From: Labrenzia sp. THAF82
Lineage (GTDB): Bacteria; Pseudomonadota; Alphaproteobacteria; Rhizobiales; Stappiaceae
Direction: 5' to 3'
Assembly: GCF_009363435.1 (NCBI RefSeq)
Contig: NZ_CP045354.1
Location: 1,330,501-1,394,500, forward strand
DNA length: 64,000 bases
The stretch's first letter is position 1, and each line of letters starts with the position of its first letter. The notes below the pieces were generated by a model, which was not told the origin of the DNA, ran no database searches, and worked only from the letters and a program-made list of their open reading frames with translations. The position numbers were made by a program, and so were the translations under genes. Shown here in pieces: positions 26,811 through 34,511 of this stretch.

Positions 26811-27287
26811 ATGCCTGAAGCTGCTGTTTTTCAAACCGTCAATGCACCCATTTCCGAAGTTTGGCAAAGCTGGGATCGGTTTGACGAGATCTACCGGTTC
26901 AATCCTCAAATCAATCAGTCGCCTTTGCTGTCAAACAGTGTGGCGACCGGGCTTGGAGCTGAGCGGCATTGCAAACATGTGGACGGAAAAACCTATCTGA
27001 AAGAGCGGATTATCAGCTATCAGCCCGAAGAGCATCTGGTCATCGACATCTTCGACGCCAATGTGCCGTTGAAGACCGCTCGGGTTACGTTGGACTTTGC
27101 AGCATTGTCAGTCAGGCAGACGCAAGTAACGATGCGGATAGAGTTCACGCCCAAGTTCGGGCCCATCGGCTGGTTGCTGACACCGTTGCTCAAGAGACAA
27201 TTCAGAAAAGGCTTGTCTGATCTGCTGTCAGCGAATGCAAATTTCGTTGAAAACGGTGTTGAAATACACCCCAAGGCAGCCGCTTAA
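26811..27287 (+). CDS. SRPBCC-family (START-like) protein
   Basis: A 158-residue protein of the polyketide cyclase/dehydrase and lipid-binding fold: N-terminal strand and helix VNAPISEVWQSWDRFDEI, middle strands with KERIISYQPEEHLVIDI, and a long C-terminal helix (LKRQFRKGLSDLLSANANF). Such proteins bind small hydrophobic molecules in a deep cavity. It is very likely co-transcribed with the dehalogenase upstream. ATG 26811 is preferred because AAGGAGG is eight bases away; ATG 26805 would leave only two. It has no signal peptide, so unlike its neighbour it should be cytoplasmic. Confidence 0.87.
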   Translation: MPEAAVFQTVNAPISEVWQSWDRFDEIYRFNPQINQSPLLSNSVATGLGAERHCKHVDGKTYLKERIISYQPEEHLVIDIFDANVPLKTARVTLDFAALSVRQTQVTMRIEFTPKFGPIGWLLTPLLKRQFRKGLSDLLSANANFVENGVEIHPKAAA

Positions 27288-27312
27288 GATCAGAAGTGTT
27301 TCAATTTAAGAC

Positions 27313-27348
27313 AAACGCTCCGGTTTTGGTGCCGGGGCGTTTCTTTTT
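27313..27348 (+). terminator. Terminator of the dehalogenase-SRPBCC unit
   Basis: AAACGCTCCGG pairs imperfectly with CCGGGGCGTTT around a TTTTGGTG loop, followed by CTTTTTATT. It lies 25 bases after the SRPBCC stop. Confidence 0.8.
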
Positions 27349-27435
27349 ATTGGTTAACGCCGCAGAAACACTGGTGCAGAAGTTAAGAAAGGGTTACGAT
27401 TCTAGGTAAATAAAAACTTAACTGCGAGAAGCGTC

Positions 27436-27741
27436 ATGAAAGTATTTCTGAAAACACTGTGTGCGGTTGCCGCTCTGGCAGCGGTTTCAAGCACTACGGT
27501 CCTGGCTGAAAGCGGTACGGTTCGTATTCTTCATGATGAGCCTTACGGAGCAATTGTCACCAAGGAGGCAGGTGTTCTGGTGTTTCGCGCCTTGCCACCG
27601 ACACGCAAGGTCGTGGTCAATCCAGGCGGCAAAACTCCGCTTGAGCTGAAGCATACCGACGTGCGTGAAACCAAGGTCGTTGTGGTTACCCAAGATGATT
27701 ATGCACGGAACCTCGGTGCCAAGATCCTTCGCCTGAAGTGA
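27436..27741 (+). CDS. Small secreted protein of unknown function
   Basis: A 101-residue protein with a clear Sec signal peptide (MKVFLKTLCAVAALAAV, cleavage after VLA). The mature 75 residues are rich in Val and beta-strand-like (TKVVVVTQDD), with no Cys. I do not recognise the family. A start at 27436 fits the signal. It is transcribed alone, between a terminator upstream and the convergent M24 gene downstream, so its context gives no function. Its composition resembles that of small periplasmic beta proteins. Confidence 0.7.
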   Translation: MKVFLKTLCAVAALAAVSSTTVLAESGTVRILHDEPYGAIVTKEAGVLVFRALPPTRKVVVNPGGKTPLELKHTDVRETKVVVVTQDDYARNLGAKILRLK

Positions 27742-27770
27742 CACCATTGCCGTCCCGTTTCTGAGGGCCG

Positions 27771-29147
27771 TCAACGCGGGCGGCCCATCAGTCTTGCGTC
27801 CCAAGGATAGGTGCTCAGGCGCTCTGAGCCGGTATCGGTGATGAGAAGCTGTTCTTCCAGTTTCACCCCTTCATACCCGCCGTGGCGTCCCGCGTAGCTT
27901 TCGACACACACCACCATTCCGGCTTCCAGCACACCATCATAGCCGCCAGCCTCCCAATCCGCCGGATAGGGCACCGCCGGATATTCATCGCAAAGTCCAA
28001 CGCCATGGAACAGGACCGAATAGCGATTTGCCAGACAGTCGTCCGGTAGGCTTTTGCCCCGATGTGACAGCTCGCGGAAAGTCCGGCCCGGCGCGAGCAT
28101 CTGAATATTGGTTTCAATCTGGTCGACTGCCATCTCATAAAGCGCGCGTTGTTCATTGGTCGGCACTCCGTCGCCGCACAGCCACGTGCGGGAGATATCG
28201 CAACACATGCCGTAAGGACCAACGAGATCGGTATCGAACGCGACAAGCTCACCTTCGTTGATCTGACGTGCCGAGGCCTCCTGAAACCACGGATTCGTGC
28301 GTGGCCCTGATGAAAGCAGATGGGTTTCGATCCATTCGCCTCCACGCCTGATATTGCCGGCATGCAGGTATGCCCACAGGTCCCATTCCGTGATGCCGGG
28401 CACAAGTGCCTCTTCCATTTCCCGCATCGCTGCCTCACAAGCTGCAATGGCCCGGCGCATGGCCTTGATCTCATCGTGGCATTTGATGGCCCGGGCCAAT
28501 TCCATGACCTCTTCACCGTCATGGATGGTTATGCCGTGTCTTTCGAGCGCGGCGACACCCTCCCGCCGGCACTTGTCGAGTGCAATACGGTGATTGCCCC
28601 CGCCGAATGCCTTGACCAGATCCGCAAGTTCATCAGCCCATTTCTGAGAGAGCTCGGCTGAACGGGGCCCGGATTCAAAGTAAAACCAGGGCACGCCGTG
28701 ACGTATTTCAGTGACGAGCGGATTGTGCGCGTTGAGATGCTCGCAGTTGTGAAAGTCAAAGGCGACAACAGGTCCCTCGAGCGCAACGAACGTGTATCTG
28801 ACTGCATTGTGGGTCGACCAGACCTGCATGTTGGTAGCGTCTGTCGCATAACGTACATTGAGCGGATCGCACAGGATCGCGGCACTAAGGTCGAAGGCCG
28901 CCAATTGCTCTTTGATGCGCCGCAAGCGGTAGCCACGCAGAGTTTCCAGGTCCGGAGGTGCCAGGCCGAGAGCGGCCCATTCGCTTTCGGCCAGGTCTCC
29001 ATATCCGAGCACGTGACGGTTCAGGACGGTGGCTTTTTCGGTGGCATAGGCCGACAACGCTGTGTAGTCCGACATCACTCCGGGATGAACCGGCAAAGCC
29101 GATGGCATGATCTTGCGCCGATGCCGGCCGAAATGCTCCGTATTCAT
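27771..29147 (-). CDS. M24 (creatinase-fold) enzyme resembling the DMSP lyase DddP
   Basis: A 458-residue metal enzyme of the M24 fold. The di-metal ligands are Asp305 and Asp307 (FDTDLVG), Asp317 (CDISR), His381 (FHGVGLCDE), Glu416 (VCVES) and Glu431 (KLEEQ), with Asp387 as candidate base. As I recall the DddP numbering (D295, D297, D307, H371, D377, E406, E421), all seven differ by exactly 10, so the core is co-linear without gaps. N-terminal blocks such as DPLNVRYATDATNMQVW and RRGGEWIET also look like DddP. That enzyme cleaves DMSP to DMS and acrylate; another M24 activity is possible. It is the last gene of a three-gene operon. The ATG at 29147 has GGGAGG upstream; a GTG at 29174 is the alternative. 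Confidence 0.85.
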   Translation of the reverse strand: MNTEHFGRHRRKIMPSALPVHPGVMSDYTALSAYATEKATVLNRHVLGYGDLAESEWAALGLAPPDLETLRGYRLRRIKEQLAAFDLSAAILCDPLNVRYATDATNMQVWSTHNAVRYTFVALEGPVVAFDFHNCEHLNAHNPLVTEIRHGVPWFYFESGPRSAELSQKWADELADLVKAFGGGNHRIALDKCRREGVAALERHGITIHDGEEVMELARAIKCHDEIKAMRRAIAACEAAMREMEEALVPGITEWDLWAYLHAGNIRRGGEWIETHLLSSGPRTNPWFQEASARQINEGELVAFDTDLVGPYGMCCDISRTWLCGDGVPTNEQRALYEMAVDQIETNIQMLAPGRTFRELSHRGKSLPDDCLANRYSVLFHGVGLCDEYPAVPYPADWEAGGYDGVLEAGMVVCVESYAGRHGGYEGVKLEEQLLITDTGSERLSTYPWDARLMGRPR

Positions 29148-29192
29148 GATGCCCACACCTCCCAGTGCAGTCACGATCAGTTGCCGGTGCGA

Positions 29193-31628
29193 TTACATGC
29201 GCATGCGGTCAGCACCGGGATCGAACAAGGGGTCGGGATTGATTGTCGCTTTCCGGCGCTCTCCGAGGATTTCGATTTCGAAGGCGCCTTCGTCCAGATT
29301 CTTGGCCAGTTCCGCAGGCACATATCCTTGTGCGAGTGAGCGGTCGACAAAATGTGCATAGCCGCCTGACGTGACCCAGCCGATCACTTTGCCTGCATGC
29401 CAAATCGGTTCATCGCCCATCACATCGGCATCACCGGCCTCGACGACAAAACTGACGCGCAAACGATTTGGCCCTTGGTCATGTTCACTCTGAGCAGCGT
29501 TCTTTCCGATGAAACTTTCCTTGGAAAGTTTCACAAACCGCCCGAGATCCGCTTCGTACGGGCCGTAGATCGGGCGGAATTCGCGAAACCAGGTGCCGAA
29601 GTTCTTTTCAAGACGCATGGCCAGCAATGCACGCATTCCGAAGTTCCGGATGTCGAATTCGGCTCCGGCGCTCATCAGGGCTTCGTACACCTGCCGTTCG
29701 TATTCGGGTGCCATCCAGATCTCGTATCCAAGGTCACCGGTATAAGAGATCCGATTCACCTTGCAAGGCGCGTTGGCGACGTCCATTTCGCGGAAATCCA
29801 TAAAGCGGAAAGCTTCATTTGAAACGTCTTCGCCCGTGACCTTTTCAAGGACCTTGCGGGCATTGGGTCCGGCTATCGACAACCCGACCCAGCCTAGATT
29901 GATGGCCCGGATCTGCACCGACCCATCTTGCGGCAGATGCTGTTCGAACCAGCGCAAATGATAGATTTCAGCCTGAGATGAGCCGAACATGAAGAACCGG
30001 TCTTCATCTGCCCGGGCAATTGTGAAATCACCGATCAGCTTGCCGTTTTCGTTCAACATCGGGGTCAGTATGATCCGCCCGATCTTCGGCATGGTGTTTG
30101 TCATCAGGTGTGAGAGATAGTCTTCGGCACCCGATCCGGTAACTTCGTATTTCGCAAAGTTTGCGATTTCAGTGATGCCAACGCTTTCACGCACTGCACG
30201 GCATTCGTTGCCGATATGTTCGAAATCGTTTGATCTTCGGAAAGACACCACATCCTTCGCCTCGGTGCCTTCCGGTGCGAACCAGAGCGGCGTTTCAAGA
30301 CCCCAGCTGTCCCCCATGACTGCTCCCTGAGCGAGCATCCTGTCGTAGAGTGGCGTAGTCTGGTGCGGGCGTGCAGCGGGCAGCTCTTCGTTGGGAAACC
30401 TGATACGGAAACGGCGTCTGTAATTCTCCTGGACCTTCGCGTTTGTGTAAGACAGCGTGGCCCAGTTGCCGTAGCGCGCAACATCCATGCCCCAGATGTC
30501 ATAGCCAGGGTCACCATTCACCAGCCAGTTCGCAAGTGTCAGGCCGACGCCGCCACCTTGGCTGAACCCGGCCATGACACCACACGCTACCCAATAATTG
30601 CGCAGGCCGCGTACCGGGCCGACAAGCGGATTGCCGTCCGGAGCGAACGTGAACGGGCCATTGATGATCTGTTTGATGCCGGCGGACTGTAGCGCAGGAA
30701 AGTGTTCGAACCCGACTTCAAGCTCGGGCGCTATGCGATCAAGGTCCGGAGCGAGCAACTCGTGGCCGAAATCCCAAGGTGTCTGGCGCGGGCTCCAGGG
30801 CCTGCAGTTCCGCTCGTAAGTTCCGAGCAACATGCCCTTGCCTTCCTGACGTGTGTAGATCTCGCCGCCAAAATCAAGAACACCAATCAGTTCCTTGCCG
30901 GTTGCCGCATTATGTGCCGTCACCTCAGGCATTTCATCGGTCAGGAGATACATGTGTTCCATAGCCAGTACAGGCAGTTCCAGTCCGACCATGCGTCCAC
31001 ACTCTCGCGCCCAGAGTCCCCCGGCATTGACCACATGTTCTGCACGAATGGTGCCTTTGTTCGTGATCACGTCCCAGGCGCCGTCCCGTGTCTGAACCAG
31101 CTCTTCCACCTTGGTGTGCCGGTAAACGGTCGCTCCGTTCACACGTGCGGCCTTGGCATAGGCGTGGGTCGTTCCGGACGGGTCGAGATGACCTTCAATC
31201 GGATCCCATAGCGCTCCGATGAAGTGTTTTTCGTCCAGGATCGGAAACATGGTTTTGGCTTCGGCAACGGAAATCAATTCCAGTTCCATGCCGAGATACC
31301 GTCCTTTGGCCTGAGCCAGTCTCAGGAAATCCATGCGTTCCGGTGTATCGGCCAGCATGACGCCGCCGGTCAGGTGCAGTCCGCAGGATTGGCCGGAAAT
31401 CTCCTCCAGTTCTTCGTAGAGGTCGACCGTATAGCTTTGCAGTTGCGCGACGTTAGGGTCGCCATTGAGTGTGTGGAAGCCTCCCGCCGCATGCCAGGAC
31501 GAGCCGGATGTCAGCTCGTCCCTCTCGACCAGCGTCACGTCGGTCCATCCGAGTTTGGTAAGATGGTAGAGCACACTGCAGCCAACGACACCGCCGCCAA
31601 TGACAACTACTTGTGTGTGGGTTTTCAT
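29193..31628 (-). CDS. Dimethylglycine dehydrogenase-like FAD/GcvT two-domain protein
   Basis: An 811-residue flavoprotein that probably removes N-methyl groups from a dimethylglycine- or sarcosine-type substrate and gives the C1 unit to tetrahydrofolate. The N-terminal half is a DAO domain: Rossmann motif VVIGGGVVGCSVLYHL and SSWHAAGG, whose His46 matches the residue that binds FAD covalently in this family. After a linker comes the FAO_M region, then a GcvT folate-binding domain (NRISYTGDLGYEIW, AMRLEKNFGTW) and its C-terminal barrel. It is the middle gene of an operon, 62 bases after the MttB-like gene and 45 bases before the M24 gene. The substrate is inferred from the family. Confidence 0.92.
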   Translation of the reverse strand: MKTHTQVVVIGGGVVGCSVLYHLTKLGWTDVTLVERDELTSGSSWHAAGGFHTLNGDPNVAQLQSYTVDLYEELEEISGQSCGLHLTGGVMLADTPERMDFLRLAQAKGRYLGMELELISVAEAKTMFPILDEKHFIGALWDPIEGHLDPSGTTHAYAKAARVNGATVYRHTKVEELVQTRDGAWDVITNKGTIRAEHVVNAGGLWARECGRMVGLELPVLAMEHMYLLTDEMPEVTAHNAATGKELIGVLDFGGEIYTRQEGKGMLLGTYERNCRPWSPRQTPWDFGHELLAPDLDRIAPELEVGFEHFPALQSAGIKQIINGPFTFAPDGNPLVGPVRGLRNYWVACGVMAGFSQGGGVGLTLANWLVNGDPGYDIWGMDVARYGNWATLSYTNAKVQENYRRRFRIRFPNEELPAARPHQTTPLYDRMLAQGAVMGDSWGLETPLWFAPEGTEAKDVVSFRRSNDFEHIGNECRAVRESVGITEIANFAKYEVTGSGAEDYLSHLMTNTMPKIGRIILTPMLNENGKLIGDFTIARADEDRFFMFGSSQAEIYHLRWFEQHLPQDGSVQIRAINLGWVGLSIAGPNARKVLEKVTGEDVSNEAFRFMDFREMDVANAPCKVNRISYTGDLGYEIWMAPEYERQVYEALMSAGAEFDIRNFGMRALLAMRLEKNFGTWFREFRPIYGPYEADLGRFVKLSKESFIGKNAAQSEHDQGPNRLRVSFVVEAGDADVMGDEPIWHAGKVIGWVTSGGYAHFVDRSLAQGYVPAELAKNLDEGAFEIEILGERRKATINPDPLFDPGADRMRM

Positions 31629-31690
31629 TCATTCTGCTCCGCAACGGCCTGCGCCAAAATTGGTGGTCAGGTCGACATCTGACATGGGTA

Positions 31691-33268
31691 CTAAAAATCG
31701 GTAGGTGCGCCGCCTTCGGCTTTCCGCCTTTCGACAAAGGCAGTGATTTCTTCATCAATGGCCGGATCGATAGGCGGTGCCTCGTAGGCTTCGAGCGCTT
31801 TTTTGTAGAGTGTGTTCGCCTTGTCGAAGGCGGTTGGGCTGCCTGCTTCGGCCCATGTTTCGTAGTTGCGCCAATCGGAGACAATCGGGGCGTAAAAGGC
31901 GTCCTTGTAACGGGCCTGTGTGTGTTCGGTTCCAAAGAAATGTCCTGCCGGGCCAACATCACGGATTGCCTCGAGTGCAAGGGCATCTTCCGAAACATCC
32001 AGAGGTGTCAGGTACTCCTGGATTTTCTGCAGCAGATCGATGTCCGTGATGAATTTCTCAAACCCTGCACTGAGACCGCCCTCGAGCCAGCCGGCGGCAT
32101 GTTTGATCAGATTGCCCCCGCCGTTTATTGCTCCCCATTCCGACAAGGTGGTTTCGAGCGCAGCCTGATAGTCTACCGTGTTGGCCGCGCAGACCCCCGA
32201 GGTGCGATAGGGCAGGTTATGACGTCTGGCGAGTTGCCCTCCGGCAATCGCGGCTTTCATGTATTCCGGAGTGCCGAAAGCCGGCGCACCGGACTTCATG
32301 TCAACATTGGAAGTAAATCCGCCATAGACCACCGGGGCTCCCGGACGTACGAGCTGGGCGAAGGCGATGCCAGCAAGGGCTTCGGCGTTTTGCAGCGTAA
32401 GTGCGCCTGCGATTGTCACAGGTGCCATGGCACCCGCAAGGGTGAACGGCGTAACAATGGAAACCTGGCCGGCTTTGGCCATCTCGATCAGGCCCGTCAG
32501 CATGGGTGTATCAAGACGCAACGGTGACGAGGTGTTGATGACGGTCAGAACGCTTGGTGTTTGCACAAATTCTTCAGGCGTCAGGCCATAGCCGATACGT
32601 GTCAGCTCCAGACCATCGAGATTGCGTTCCCGCCCCAGCGAATAGATGTGAAACACCTTATCGGTGAGGCGCAGCATGTCTGCAACGCAATCGAGATGGC
32701 GAACGGACGCGTGGATATCAACGGGTTCAACCGGGTATCCCATCATGCAATGAATGATGTTGAAATGCTGGGAAAGTTTCAGGAAGTTGCGGTAGTCCTG
32801 CTGGTTTCCAGCACGTCGACCCCTGTCCTTGTCCACTGCATTGGGCGCGCTTGCAACACAGGAAAAGGCAATCGCATCGCCGCCGATCTGAAGATCATGT
32901 GCCCTGTTCCTGGCGCGAACGGTAAACTGGCTTGGTGCCTTGGCGACAAGCTCTTCGACCATGGCGCGATCCATTCGCACACGGTCTTCGCCGGGTTTTA
33001 TGTCGGCACCAGCAGCTTTCAGCCATGCCTTTGCGTCTTCGTGGAGGAAATCAATGCCGATTTCCTCCAGCACGCGCATGGAAGCATCGTGAATGGCCTC
33101 CAATTCGTCCTCCGAGACCACTTCGAGAGGTTTGAAGCGATGACGGGGTTGTTTGAACGGCTTTTGCGGAAACAGGTCCGGACCGCTCTTGTCACCACTT
33201 CTGCGCCGCCGTCCACGGCGGGCAGGCGGTGCCTCGGTCTGGGAAACGGCTTCGATTTCGCTCGTCAT
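31691..33268 (-). CDS. MttB-superfamily methyltransferase without pyrrolysine
   Basis: A 525-residue relative of trimethylamine:corrinoid methyltransferase (COG5598). The barrel blocks ALTLQNAEALAGIAFAQLVRPGAPVVYGGFTS (quoted here only in part by position, about residues 295-330) and a C-terminal helical region are recognisable. The frame has no internal amber codon, so it belongs to the non-pyrrolysine branch, whose studied members demethylate quaternary amines such as glycine betaine, proline betaine or carnitine. No corrinoid protein or RamA-type activator lies nearby, so its methyl acceptor is open. The first 45 residues are basic and polar (RRGRRRRSGDKSG). ATG 33268 is preferred over TTG 33364. 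It is the first gene of the operon with the DMGDH and M24 genes. Confidence 0.88.
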   Translation of the reverse strand: MTSEIEAVSQTEAPPARRGRRRRSGDKSGPDLFPQKPFKQPRHRFKPLEVVSEDELEAIHDASMRVLEEIGIDFLHEDAKAWLKAAGADIKPGEDRVRMDRAMVEELVAKAPSQFTVRARNRAHDLQIGGDAIAFSCVASAPNAVDKDRGRRAGNQQDYRNFLKLSQHFNIIHCMMGYPVEPVDIHASVRHLDCVADMLRLTDKVFHIYSLGRERNLDGLELTRIGYGLTPEEFVQTPSVLTVINTSSPLRLDTPMLTGLIEMAKAGQVSIVTPFTLAGAMAPVTIAGALTLQNAEALAGIAFAQLVRPGAPVVYGGFTSNVDMKSGAPAFGTPEYMKAAIAGGQLARRHNLPYRTSGVCAANTVDYQAALETTLSEWGAINGGGNLIKHAAGWLEGGLSAGFEKFITDIDLLQKIQEYLTPLDVSEDALALEAIRDVGPAGHFFGTEHTQARYKDAFYAPIVSDWRNYETWAEAGSPTAFDKANTLYKKALEAYEAPPIDPAIDEEITAFVERRKAEGGAPTDF

Positions 33269-33335
33269 TGCGTCGCTATCCGTTGTCTTGAGACTTGCCG
33301 GCGTTGGCGGAATGGCCCGGGCAACCGGGCAACCG

Positions 33336-33353
33336 GGCGACAGGCCTGTCGCC
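33336..33353. promoter_or_regulatory. 18-bp perfect palindrome upstream of the MttB-like operon
   Basis: GGCGACAGG-CCTGTCGCC is a complete palindrome 68 bases upstream of the MttB-like start. Two direct GGGCAACC copies precede it. The half GCGACAGGCCT recurs about 100 bases away (33445-33455), close to the divergent phosphotransferase gene. This is a good candidate operator for one or both units. Confidence 0.55.
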
Positions 33354-33536
33354 ACGATCTGCAAGCTTAGTTGAGGAGCCGCTTTTTACGGGCAGTCTCA
33401 GTGCGACGGAGAGTGCTCAAACTCCGACATCGGAGAGAGTGAAAGCGACAGGCCTCCTCAGCAGAAAAACTTTGGCTTGACGGATCGGGGCGATCAAAGC
33501 GATCAGAACGGGGCGTTATTTTTCAATGAGGTTTCG

Positions 33537-34454
33537 GTGAAGGAGCAGCTCTCCGATAGTTCCCTGCTGGGGTTCCTGGAAACGCAGTTGCCTGAGGCAG
33601 ACTGGGACAACGCACGTTTGCGTCCTTTACCGGTTGCCTATACCTGCCGCTTCTGGCGTCTTGATGTGCCGGGCCGCAGCTATGTGATCAAGGAATTCTT
33701 CCCCGAAGCTGAAGACAATCCGCTCTTTCCAACATTGCCAAGGCAGGAGGCTGATGCTCTTGCCGTTCTTTCCCGACACCAATTATCACCAGAGTTGGAA
33801 GCCTTTGCGGTCAGCCCGGCTGGAACCCCGGTGCTGGTCTATGGATATCCGTCGCCCGAACACAACGAGATTGATGTTTCTGAAGCCGCTGCCCTCATCG
33901 GGCGCTTTGCCGCTCTCAAAGAACCGGGTCAGGGCCACCAAACGGTCCCAGCGGGATATCACGAGGTGCTGAGCCGCGGTGATGCCATGTTGGCGGCGAT
34001 CCCTCAGAGCCGCAAAGCCGCCAATCTTAAAAGGCTGCGCCCTCAGGACAATGCGGTTGAACAAAAGCCTGTCGAAAGGTCGCTGGTTCATCGCAGTTTT
34101 TGTCTTGGCACCATTCTGGCAACGGGTGAGGGGGCGAGACTGATCGACTGGCAGTTCGCGGGTCTGGGTGATCCGGTTGAAGACATTGTGGGATTTGTCT
34201 CACCAGGTCTCGCAACTCTTTACGGACTTCACCCACTGGTCGCACATGCGGAAGACATGTTCCTGCAGGCCTATCCGGTTCAGCAGACTGTTCAGCGGTT
34301 CTTGGAGGAGCGTGTCGGCTACCATTGGTGCTTTGCCGCTTATTGCCTATTCCGACATGAAACGCTCATGACGAGCAATGCACCTGCAGCGCGGGCCTAT
34401 GGACGGGCCCTGGAAGAAGAAGTCGACCTGATGCTACGTCTCCGGGCCAGGTAA
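33537..34454 (+). CDS. APH-fold phosphotransferase homologue with degenerate catalytic loop
   Basis: A protein of the aminoglycoside phosphotransferase/choline kinase fold, 305 residues from the GTG at 33537 (GAGG five bases upstream). A TTG at 33477 would add 20 residues but lacks a ribosome site. The ATP Lys (YVIKEFF) and the second metal Asp (RLIDWQFAGLGDP) are kept. The catalytic HxDxxxxN loop reads HRSFCLGT: the catalytic Asp is Ser187 and the metal-binding Asn is Thr192. It is therefore probably a pseudokinase or has an altered activity. An ABC ATPase gene follows after 57 bases in the same direction, so a regulatory or substrate-handling role with that transporter is possible. Confidence 0.85.
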   Translation: MKEQLSDSSLLGFLETQLPEADWDNARLRPLPVAYTCRFWRLDVPGRSYVIKEFFPEAEDNPLFPTLPRQEADALAVLSRHQLSPELEAFAVSPAGTPVLVYGYPSPEHNEIDVSEAAALIGRFAALKEPGQGHQTVPAGYHEVLSRGDAMLAAIPQSRKAANLKRLRPQDNAVEQKPVERSLVHRSFCLGTILATGEGARLIDWQFAGLGDPVEDIVGFVSPGLATLYGLHPLVAHAEDMFLQAYPVQQTVQRFLEERVGYHWCFAAYCLFRHETLMTSNAPAARAYGRALEEEVDLMLRLRAR

Positions 34455-34511
34455 CAGGTGTCACTCCGCGTGATGTAATGATCCTGTCACAAGACAGCGA
34501 TACCGGAGGGC

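Noticed and set aside
31691..31693. The MttB-like gene ends in an amber codon, which could suggest pyrrolysine
   Set aside because: In pyrrolysine MttB the amber codon is in the middle of the protein. Here it is at the natural C-terminus and the reading frame closes eight codons later.
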